From Dasypus novemcinctus (taxonomy: Eukaryota; Chordata; Mammalia; Cingulata; Dasypodidae): DNA of 64,000 nt. Location of the stretch: positions 116,793,225 through 116,857,224 of the forward strand of contig NC_080683.1 of the NCBI RefSeq assembly GCF_030445035.2, read 5' to 3'. The notes beneath the pieces were generated by a model. The model did not search any database. It was not told the origin of the DNA and saw only the letters and a program-made list of their open reading frames with translations. Made by a program: the position numbers and the translations under genes. Each line of letters opens with the position of its first letter. Positions within the stretch are counted from its first letter, which is position 1. Below are positions 23,801 through 35,617 of this stretch, piece after piece.

Positions 23801-26800
23801 AACAGGATAAACTTGAATAAAGACACACCTTGTCACATACTGATCAAACTGTCAAATGCAAGGACAAGGAGAGAGTACTGAAACTTGCAAGAGAAAAACA
23901 ACATGTTATGTACAAAGAAGTCTCAATTAGATTAAGTGCCTATTTCTCATTAGAAACCATGGAGGCAAGAAGGCAGTGGGATGACATACTTAAAGAGATG
24001 GAAGAAAATAATTGCCAACCAAGAATTTCATATCCAATGAGACTTCCTTTCAAAAATGAGGGAGAGAGAGAGATTATGCCATTGCCAGATAAACAGAAAT
24101 TGAGGAAGTTCATCACTAGGCATGTCCTACCAGCAATACTAATAGGACTTCTTCAGATTTAAAGGAAAAGACAATTGACAGTGGTTCAAAATGGCATAAA
24201 GAAATAAAGTCCCCTGGTTAAGATAACAATTTGGGTAATTATAAATGTCAGTACTGTATTTTTTTGCTATGTAACTCCAATTCTTATTTCCTACAGGTGC
24301 TAAATGCAAATGTATTAAAAAGTAATGATAAATTTAAGGTTTTGAAGATGCAATGTACAAAGATAAAATTTGTCACAAGCACAAAAGAGATAGAGGGATG
24401 GAATTTTAGAATTAGTAGGTGTATGCTTTTGAAGTTAAGTTGGTATCAAATCAAATATGATTTTAAAATATTTAGTATGTTAAATTTTAACCCTATGGTA
24501 ACCACAAGAAAAATAGAGAATATATCCAGATAGAGATGAGAAGGGAATTAATAGGAACAATTCAAAAAATTTAAATAAATATGAAAGTAGTCATTAATGG
24601 AAGAATTGAGGCATAAAAAGAGTATAACACTTACAAAGACCAAATAGCAAATGCAGAAGAAAGTCCTGCATTATTAGTTGTGACTTTAAACACAAATGGA
24701 GTAAATTCTGCCTTCAAAAGGCAGAGATTGGCAGAATGCATAAAAAAGCATGACCCAACAATATGCTGGGGTAGCTATATTAATATCAGATAAAATAAAC
24801 TTTAAGTCAACAACAGTTACAAAGGACAAATACAGTCATTAAATACTGAAAAAGGACCCAATTCAACAAGAAAACACAACAATTATATATGGATATATAC
24901 TGAATGGCAGAGCCCAAAAATAAAGGCACCTAAAATTGACAGGTTTGAAGGGAGAAATTTACAGTTCTGCATTAATAGTAGGAGACTTTAATACACCACA
25001 ATAATGGATAAAATATCTAGACTGAAGATCAATAAGGAAATACAGCACTTGAACCATACTCTGAAACAACTAGACCTAACAGACATGTAGAACACTCCAA
25101 CCACCACCAACAAAAAACACATTACTCTCAAGTACACATGGTTCATTGTCCAGGATAGACCATATCTTAATCAAAATAAGTCTCAACAATTTCAAAAATA
25201 TTGAAATCATATAATGAGTTTTCTCTGACCACAGTGAAATAAAGCTAGCATTCACTAACAGAGGGAGAGAGGGGAAATTCACAAACATGTGGAAAGTAAC
25301 CAACATACCCTTAAACAACCAATGGGTTAAGAGAAAATCATGGGAAGCAGCCTTGGCCCAGTGGACAGGGCATCCGCCTACCACATGGGAGGTCTGTGGT
25401 TCAAACCCTGGGCCTCCTTGACCCATGTGGAGCTGGCCCATGCGCAGTGCTGATGCACACAAGGAGTGCTGTGCTATGCAGGGATGTTCCCTGTGTAGGG
25501 GAGCCCCATGCACAAGGAGTGCACCCTGTAAGGAGAGCCACCCAGCATGAAAGAAAGTTCAGCCTGCCCAAGAAAGGTGCTGCACACACAGAGAGCTGAC
25601 ACAAGAAGATGACGCAACAAAAAGAAACACAGATTCCTGGTGCCTCTGATAAGGATAGAAGTGGTCACAGAAGAACACACAACAAATGGACACAGAGAGC
25701 AGACAACTGGGTGGTGGGGGGGACGGAAGGGGAGAGAAATAAATAATAATTTTTTAAAAAGAAGAGAAAATCACAAGGGAAATTAGGAAATATTGTGAGG
25801 CAAATGAAAATGAAAATGCAACATATCAAACTTATGAGATGCAGCAGAGGCACTGCTGAGAGGGAAATTTATAACTCTAAATTCTTATATTTATAAAGAA
25901 GGAAGATTTCAAATCAGAGCCCTAACCTCAAAGCTAGAAGTACTGGAAAAAGAAGACCAAACCAAACACAAAGCAAGCAGAAGGAAGGAAATAACAAAGA
26001 TTAGGGTGAAGAAAAATGAAATAGAGTATAAAAAAGGCAGTATAGAGAATGTTTTGTTCATTGAAAAGATCAATAAAATTGACAAAACTTTTAGCTAGAC
26101 TGATGAAGAAAAAAGAGCATGGACACAAGTAAAATCAGAAAAGAAAAGGGGGAAATTACTATCAACACTACTGAAATTTTAAAAAACACATAAAACAGAC
26201 AATCAATTAATGTAATCCACATTTACAGACAGATTGAAGGGGGAAAAAAACACATGACCATCTCAGTTAATGCAGAAAAAAAACCAAAACATGATCATCT
26301 CAATTAATGCATTTGACAAAATCCAGTGTTCCTTCTTTATAAAAACATTTAGAAAACTAGGAATAGAAGGAAACTCCCTCAACATAATAAAGGGCATGTA
26401 TTAGTCAGCCAAAGGGATGCTGATGTAAAGTACCAGAAATCTGTTGGCCTTATAAAGGGTATTTATTTGGGGGTAAAAGCTTACAGTCTCAAGGCCCTAA
26501 AGAGTCCAACTCAAGGTACTATAAAAGATACTTTCTCACCCAAAGTCATTTGTGTCTGTAAAGATTCAGCCTGCCTTCTTTCTCTTAAGCTCAATGGTCC
26601 CAGCTTCTTCTGATCTTAGCTATAGACTGGCATAAGGCTCATCTCTCTTCCCAGGGCTCATTTCTTTCTGCGCTCAGCTGCTCTGTTCTCTTCACAAAGT
26701 CAGATGTAAACTATCAGGCTTATCTCTCTTTCTGGGCTGCAGGACCCTCTGTGTATATTCTCTGTATCTACTTCCATGTATTCTTGATTGAGTGTCTGTT

Positions 26801-29800
26801 TATATAGCCTACCAAGGGGGGCAGAGACTCAATCCTGCATGCCCTAATGATGTGGTCAAATGAAAGCCCTAATCTTAGTATAATTTAATCAAAGTCATCT
26901 CAGCTGAATCTAATACAATCAAGGGCTATCACACTCAGAGGAACAGACCAGTTTACAAACATAATCAATATCTCCTCTTTGGAATTCATCAATAATATCA
27001 AACTGCCACAGGGCATATATGAAAAACCCACAGTAAATATCATACTTAATGGTGAAAGACTGAAAGCTTTCTCTCTAAGATCAATAAAAAGATTAAGATG
27101 CACACGGTCACCCTGTTATTCAACATTGTATTGGGAGATCTTGCCAGAGCTATTAGGCAAGAAAAATAAGTAAAGGTATCCAAATTAGAAAGGAAAAACT
27201 AAAATTTTCCATATTTGCAGATAACATGATCATGTATACAGAAAATCCTGAAAAATCTATAGGAAATGCCTAGTGCAAATAAATGAATTCAGCAAAGTAC
27301 AGGGTAAAAGATCAACACCCAAAAACCATTAGTGTTTTTATATACTAGTAATGAATAACTGTAAGAAGAAATCAAGAAAAAATTCCATTTACAATAACAA
27401 ATAAAAGAATCAAATATGCAGGAATACATCTAAACAAGGATGTAAAGAAGTTGTGCACAGAAAACTACAAATCATCACTTTTAAAAAATCAAGAAAGATC
27501 TAAGTAAATGGAAAGATATTCCATGTTCATGGATTGGAAGACTATTATTAAGATGTCAATCCTACCCAAAGCAATGTACAGATTCAATACACTCCCAATC
27601 AAAATTCCAACAGCCTTCTTTGCAGAAATGGAAAAGTCAATCACCAAGTTTATTTGGAAAGGTATTGGGCCCTGAATAGCCAAAGCTATCTTGAAAAAGA
27701 AGTACAAAGTTGCAGGACTCACATTTCCCGATCTTAAAAGTTATTACAGGAAGCAGATGTGGCTCAAGCAGTTGAGCACTGCCTCCCACATAGGAGGTCC
27801 TGGGTTTGGTTCCTGATGCCTCCTAAAGAAAAACAAGCAAACAGATGAGGTAACATAGGGGAGTCTATGTGACTCAGTGGTTGAGTGCCAGCCTCCTTCA
27901 TACAAGGTCCCAGGTTCAATGCCCAGATCTCGTTTAAAAAAAAAAAAAAGTAATCAAAACAGTGTGGTTCTGGCACAAGGACAGACATGTAGACTAATGA
28001 AATCAAATAGAGAGCTCAGAAATCAGCCCTCATACTTATGGCCAATTGATTTTTGACAAGGGGGCAAAGACCACTCAATTAGGAAAGAATAGTCTCTTCA
28101 ACAAAGGGTGCTAGGAAAACTGAATCTCCATTTGCAAAAGAATGCAGATGGACTCCTACCTCAGATCATATGCAAAAATCAATTTCAAATGGATAAAAGA
28201 CCTAAACATATGAGCCAGAATGATCAAACACTTAGAAGAAAACATAGGGAAACATCTTCAGGATCTTATGTTAGGCAAAAGTTTCTTAGACTTTACACCC
28301 AAAGCACAAGCAACAAAAGAAAAAAAAAATAGCTAAATGGGACTTCATCAAAATTAAAAACTTTTGTGCCCAAAGGACTTTATCATGAAACATGATAACC
28401 TAAAAATGGAAGAAAATAATAGGAAACCACATAACTTATAATGATTTAACATACAGAATATATAAAGAAATCCTTCAACTCAATAAAAAAAGACAAACAA
28501 CCCAATTTAAAAATGAACAAAAGACGACTAGACATTTCTCCAAGGTTATACAAATAGTCAAAAAGCACATGAAAAAATCTTTAGCCATTAGGGAAATGCA
28601 AATCAAAACAACAGTAAGGTACCATTTCACACCCACTAGAATGGCTTCTATTAAAAAATGGAAAATTACAAGTGTTGGGCAGGATTTATAGATATAAGAA
28701 CAGTCATTCATTGCTGGTGGGAATGTAATTTTCCCAGCCACTGTGGAAGTCACAGCAGCCACTGTGGAAGACAGTTTGGCAGTTCCTCAGAAAGTTGTAT
28801 TTACCATATGACCTGACAATCCCACTTCTAGGTATTTAAATAAAAGAATTTAAAGCAGGGATTCAAACAGATATTTTTACACTGATGTCCAGAGCAGCCT
28901 TATTCACAATTGCCAAAAGATGGAAGCAACCGAGTGTCCATTAACAGATGAATGGATAAACAAAATGTGTACACAATGTAATGTTATTCAACTATAAAAA
29001 AGAATGAAGTTCTGATACATGCAACAAAGTGGGCGAATCTTGAAGACATGTTGTCTGAAATAAGACAGACAAAAAAGGACAAATATTGTATGAACTCACT
29101 GATACTATATAATTAGAATCAGCAATCTCATAAAGAGAATATAGGTTACTAGAGGGTGGGGCAGGTATAGGGAACAGGGAGTTAAGGCTTAAAATGTACA
29201 GAGTTTCTATTTGCACAATGGAAAGTTTTGGTAATGGATAGTGGCGATGGTAGCATAACATTGTGAATGTAATTAACAGCACTGAATTACATATTTGAAT
29301 GTGGTTAAAAAGGAAAATTTTAGGTTATTTATATGTTTCTAGAACAAAAATGAAAAAAATACATGGAACTGCATGACAATGATCCCTAAGTTAAACTATG
29401 GATTATAGTTAATAGTAAAATCATAAAAATGTGCTATCATCAACTGTAGCAAATGTACCATACCAATGCAAGGTGTTGAAAATAGGGTGGTTTATGGAAA
29501 CCTTATATTTTATGCTTGATTGCTCTGTAAACCCACAACTTCTCTAATTAAAAAAAAAAAGTTTCTTCCCTACTCAGGTATCTTTTCTGGAATTTCCTCA
29601 ATACACGGTTTCACTCAACCCTCCCTTTCTTGAGTCACGCAACCTCTTTCCCTGGGCAACCTTATCGCTGCCCGTGGCACCACAAGCCCATGACTCATAC
29701 ATTTGTGTCTCTAACAGGGACTTACCTTTGAGCCCTGGATCTGTACAGACATATTGCTTGTGATGTCTCAAAGGCACCTTAAAGTCTACATGTTCAAAAT

Positions 29801-32800
29801 CCATCCCATGGTCTCCATTCCCCCGTCTCAGTGACTAATCCTGGTACATAATTCAGAGACTTCGAGGTCATCTTTGATGTCTCCTTCGTCCTTACCACTG
29901 TACCCAGCATAACACCAAGACCAATGTTTCCCATTAAATGGCCCTTCTGTAATAACTTTTCAGTATCCTTTCCATTATCCTAATTAAAGCCCAAATCCTG
30001 TCTCCCATAGACTATTACAGTAACCTCCTAACTCACTCACCTGCAGCCCATCAGTTCTTTCTGACCTGTACCCCCAAATACAGCCAAAATAACTCTTTCA
30101 AAGTACAAGTCTGACCATGCAACCTGATTAAAATTACATTTTTCAGGTGGAATTAACTCCTTCATGGAAGATTCTTGTCCCTGGCAAGCCTCTCCAGTCC
30201 CACCCCATTGCCTACTCCCTCTTGTCTGCTTTTTTTTTTCCACAAGACCAGTTGTCTTTGAGTCTTTTAGGAAATAGGTGTCATGTTTCCTCCTGCCCAA
30301 GGGCCTTCACGAATGTAGTTCATTTTGCTGGAATGCTCCCCTCTCCCCTCTCTCTCTAGTTAGCTCCCATTTACCTTTACCGTCAGCTCACGGGCCCTTA
30401 GCTCAGGGATGCTTCTCCTGACCTCCCGATTAGGTCCATCCCTGGCCAGGCTCTCAGCGCTGTACATTTCCTTTTGTGCCTTCTGTCACAGTTCTCATTA
30501 CTCATTTGCTTTAAGATTGTTTTATTAATATCTGTCTTCCTCCACTAAACAGAAAGCTCTATAGAGAAAGAGACTTCTTTATGCCTGCTCTGCTAGCTCC
30601 TTTATCCTCAGGACCTAATATTAGGCCTGGAACAGTAAATATTTGTGGAATGACTAAAGAGGCCTGGTGATTATTGAATCTGATCTCAGCCCCCTCCATT
30701 GGAAAATCAGGCCTACTCCAAAAGCATATACTGAATTCTAATAAAGATGTTCTGAGGTCAGATAAAGCTGAATTCTTATGAACCTCAAATGCTGCCTTTA
30801 ACTTACAAGGGTGTTTTTTGTTTGTTTGTCTTTTAAAATCTTATTTTGGCTCTGGATACACAAAAGAAACCAGAACTTCTTAGCCTAAGATAACACCCTG
30901 CAGTGAAGAAATCTCCCTTACATGAACTGATGCATCCATTTGGCTCATTAAGCCCATGTCACAAACTCTAAGAACATGATGTCCTAATACCCTAAAAATG
31001 TAGTTTTCAAAACACATTCTTCAGGAAGCCTCAGGAGCTGACCCAGGAGAGAAAGAAGCAGGAGGCTGAGGACACAGCCAAGAGGGCTGGGCTCCCTATT
31101 GCTAAAACAGAGTAGCTCCAATTCTAACTATTTTATGGACTGGGCTTCTTGCTCCTCTAAAAAGAGCTCCTTGCACCTAAAAAGGTCTTTTAAAGATCAC
31201 TGCCTGAGGATTTTTGTTTGTTTTTGAAAGAGACGGTCATATAGAAAGAGCACAAATCCTTCTTAACTCAGCAATATCCCAAGTCAAAGAGAACTGAGAC
31301 TAAATCCCCCACGTCCCAGCCAGTGTCTGCGGTTATTCTTACTCACTAACCTAATGGATCAGACTGGAGGGTGCTTTGTCTGATAAATAAATCTGAAGTT
31401 GACCCAAATTTCAATTGACTACAGTAATCACACAATTGTCAAACATTCCGTTCTCTGGAGTATGCAGTTTTCTTTTCTCCCACTGGAGAACTGTTGGTTG
31501 TGTGCATTGGGTTTGAATCACAAGTTATTCCAAGAGCCGATTCATTTGCTAGACTCCATGCCACCTTCCTTGTGATTGGAGAGTTGGACAACTAAAATGA
31601 CTTTTTCTGAACTCCAAGACAGCTTGCTTTTTGGATGTGATCCAATTGATTTGAGCTAAAGGACACTGCAGCAATGAGACCACCCGCTGAGGTGCGGCGG
31701 GAAGGAGGGAATAACACCCAGGTTACACCGTCCATCTTCCCGCACTTTTCCCACAGAGGGACTGTGAACTGGAGAAAGAAAAGTACAGACCTTCAGGACA
31801 GCGTGGACCCTGATCTGAGTCGATGACCGCCCTTGAGGAACTTAGAATGCCACTGTGGGAGCTTCCAGGGATCAGATAATCAAAGCAATTATGGCTTGTC
31901 CTTTCTCTCAACGAGCTAGAAACAAGGCTGACAAATCCATTCCCATGTTGGTTCCTGATCTGCGGGGTGAAAGGTGTCATGGGATGGAAGGCCAAGGGGA
32001 AGCCCATGAGCTTTCTCCTGTGGACAAGATAAATACTCAAAAACAAGACTGCATCCCTGAGCAAACGGCCGAGATCAGTGCACCCAACACACTTTGGAAG
32101 ATGTTGAGGTAGTGAAAGTTGTCACTTCCCCTTGGATCTCATCTATTTGAATGACATGGAAGAAATGATGCATCTTGAATCACAAAAGGATAATCGAAAA
32201 TATACTCTAGTGGTGACCTGGTTCTGACTACTATTGGACATAATGTCTTTTTTTTTGGAGTCGATCAGCACAATCTTTGTTCTGCAGCTGTTGATTTGGA
32301 GAATGACTTTTTCCTCTCTCTGTCCAATACTTAGAAAGTACCTGAGCAGTCTTCTTTCCCTTGGCTTTCATTGCTGGCCTGGTTCTCTGTCACACACAGT
32401 CTACCAAGTCCTTGATCTTCTTCCCATAGGATATCATGCTGAACCACTAAATTGATCACGTGAAGCTGATGGCCCTTGGTGTGGCCAAAGTTCTAGCTAC
32501 GTAAATGTTTCCGTAAGATAAATACAAGCAGCGTGGTGGACTTAAATCTCACAACCTTTCAGGGGGTCCACTTACTGAGGGTTTGTTGAGACATCTCTCA
32601 ATGGGAAGATGAGTTGCTTTTTGTACCTGCTACCACTAAGAAATGTTCACTGGGCTGGTCGGGCTTCGGTGGATTTTAGAGGGAATGCACACTCCACTGG
32701 GCTGTGCCACCTATTCCCAAGTCACGCATAAAGCTGTGGGCTTTGAGTGGGACTCAGAGGAAGAGACAGACTCTCCACTAGTCCGGGTTGTGATGACACA

Positions 32801-35586
32801 GCTACACCACAGGACTTTTACCACCCAAAAGATCCAGTGGACTCCAGAAGGTCTGTGGCTAGGCAGGATGCTATAAGGAGGCCATGAAATCCCAGATCAG
32901 AGGCCCCTGGGTTTTTGGAGCAATGCACCCCCTTGTACTGGGTCCTCCTAGCAACTGAACACCTGCCTTTGGGATCTCAAGTAATCATGTGACTCGAGCT
33001 TCCTACGACAAATGGGGTGTCCTCTGGAATGCCGAGGACAATGCACAGCATGCCAATATTAACTGAAGCTCTGCCTCTGGCAGGCCTTAATATCAAAGCA
33101 AGTTACAAAAGTGAGTGTGTTATTCTTTCGGGACACCTACACCTGCGGCCTGACCACCCCTTCCTCCACTGCATTATGGTCTCTTGAGGAGTTCCTTGTG
33201 ACCAGGTGGCTAAGGAAGAAAGAAAATGAGCCTGGTTTCCAGCAGGTTCTGTGTTACCTGCTGGCATTGTACACACTCAGATGGTGGCAGGAGGTCTTAG
33301 AAGACGTATCTGGATCAGCAGGATGTACTTAGATCCAAAACGGGACTATTTTTTGTGTCCATATGAATGCCAGCAAAAGGCACCTACTGAGAGGAAGCTC
33401 TGAAAATCTACGTGGAATCAGTGGCAGCCTCTTTCCCATTATCCCATGTTGCTCGATGGGCCCATGAACAAAGTAGCTGTGTGGAAGGGATGGAGGCTGT
33501 GCGTAGGCTCACAGGGTGGACATCCTCTTGCCAGGGACGGACCGACCACCAGCACTCTGAACGGCCGGGTTCCCAGTGAGGAAGACCGATGCTGACCCCC
33601 ACGTGCAGTGCTGGGCTCCAGGGAGTCTCGTCTGCCACCTGGCTCAGGTAGGTTTGTTTTTGGTCTCTTCTAAGAGGGAAGGGGCAAAGACACTAGAACA
33701 GACACTTTCTGGTTATGGATTTGCCTCCCCTCCTGAAAAATGCATTTGTTAGCACTTCCCTCTGTGTACGCTGTGAATGCCTTGTTCACCAACCCAGCAC
33801 CCAATACATTGCTGTGACAAAGGAACTAAGCTAATGTGGATGAAGTGAAGAAGGCTTCGTACCCACAGGAATATGTGAGCAATAAATAAATAGATATGTT
33901 AGTGAATGAATGAATAAATATTGACCATACAAAACATTAACAACAAATCTTGTGGGCTTAATATACAGATAGAATAAAACTACATGGCAAGAATAATGCA
34001 GAAAGTGGACGGGCTAAATAGAGCCATAGATTGTCTAAAGTTATAGCTCTGCTGGGGAAGCAGTAATATTTTATATTAGACTACAATCAGTCAAGATGCA
34101 CATCATAATCTCTCAAACATTAAAAGAATATGATAAAAAAACTATAGCAAGCAGAGAAAGACATGACAGAATAATTTTTGAAATTGATTAATTAAAACAA
34201 GGCAAGAAAGGAGAAAAACGATCATAACATGGGTGGGTAAAATAAAAACCAGATACAAGATAAAGCCCAAATTTATCAGTAATTACATAAGATGTAAACT
34301 GAGTAAATACGCCAATTAAAAGACTAAATTTGCTTTAGATTAAAAAAAACAAACCCACCAAATGCTGTTTATAAGAGCTTATGCCTTATGTATAAGCTCA
34401 AAAAGAAGGTCACAAGAAGGTATAAAGTAAAATGATAAACGTAATACACAATGAAAATGCCACCAAGAAAATTTGTATAGTCATAATAATATCTAAGTAG
34501 ACTTCAAGGAAAATTTTAAGGAAATAATTTATAGGGAGGATTCCATCATTTAAAAGGGGTACATGTGCCTTGTGAGAAGTCTTGGAGAAATCACTCTTGG
34601 TTGGGTAAGGCGTGTGCAACTCATGGAGGAAGGCTCCTCTATGCCACCCACACACCTGGACTGCTGATCATCATCTGACTGGATCTGTTATTTTGTGGTG
34701 AATCAAGCCCCATCCCAGTACTGAAGGCAGCAGAGAATAAGAACATAGAAGCCAGCCGGAAGTCACTGGGATCCAACCAAGCAAGGAGCTCAGCCCCCAG
34801 CCCAAACTCGAATGGGCCCAGCAGAGAGCAGTGCAGAGAATTCTGGTGAGACATAGAGCTCACCATCACCCAGGGCTGCAGTGGATGACGAGAAAGAGGG
34901 AACGAGGCTCAAGAACGGATGCTCAAGAAAGAATGCACAAACTGATTGACAGCTTCAGCGTGAAAGGATAAGAGCCACAGAAAATCGAGAAGGGAACCAC
35001 CCAGTAGAAAGCAGCCTGAAGCGGGAGACTATTCAATGGACAGACCGATTCGTCACGGGCCTCCCGGAGGCGGAGGGGGCTGGAGAGGAGCTTCTGGGGG
35101 CTGTGGATGCAGAGTGGGTGAGGAGACGGACGGAAGGCTCTTTGAAAATGTGGATTTAGTAGTTACGGTGGATGTGATAGATCTGGCTCAAGACCGGGCT
35201 TTCCAAGTGCAACAAGAGCAAAGACGGGGGAGCTGGCTGGAACTCACTTTCCCACCAGGGGGTGAAGCGCTGCGTGGTGCTCCAGCCTGAGAGGACCCCG
35301 GCCGAGGCCGTCCTCACCCTCGCGTAGTAGGGCTCCTGCACGGCCGAGGTCTCGTTGGTGAGGTCACACAGCAGGGCGCGGATGCCCCAGCAGGCCTCTT
35401 TATTGTGCCACTGTCTCTGTCCGTACCTGCAGAAGGGAAAAGACAGAGATCTGAGTTTCCACCGGAGGAGCCCACCGTTTTTTCAGCCTATTAATTTTTT
35501 AGGCTAATCGAGACCTGTCCTTTTGATACTGGAACTCCTTGGAACCTGGTGGCTACTCTTTCCTTTTTTCCCCCCATATTTGTATG

Positions 35587-35617
<31 letters not shown>

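Larger units (their letters stand above)
22235..29562 (+). mobile_element. near full-length old L1 LINE with nested insertions
   Basis: The 5' UTR is at about 22250-23240 (GGGAGCTCCAGAAACAGG, GGGGCCTGACTCTAAGC). The 5' coding part is at 23240-24180 (GAAAGAATCAGTGAACCTG, AAACCATGGAGGC). ORF2 runs from about 24650 (AAAAAAGCATGACCCAAC) to 28900, and the 3' UTR ends in A-runs at 29551-29562. Three elements sit inside: a SINE (25341-25761), a solo LTR (26397-27010) and a SINE pair (27745-27950). All reading frames are broken, so it cannot move. Confidence 0.92.
16038..35247 (-). other. IL22RA2: IL22RA2 intron 3, 19.2 kb, filled with transposons
   Basis: This is the largest intron. It begins at GTGAGT (35247) and ends at TCTCCAG (16038). 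It holds Tigger1, a near full-length L1, LTRs, SINEs and L2, described separately. A triplicated 11-bp motif around AAAAAAGATATC lies at 16368-16410. Confidence 0.95.

Noticed and set aside
23245-24162. ORFs of 68-110 codons that resemble a coiled-coil protein
   Set aside because: They are broken pieces of the 5' coding part of an L1 element, in L1 order and context.
31855-33332. Series of 70-110 codon ORFs as a possible gene
   Set aside because: They lie in different frames with no splice logic or domain; the segment is more likely decayed retroelement or unique intron.
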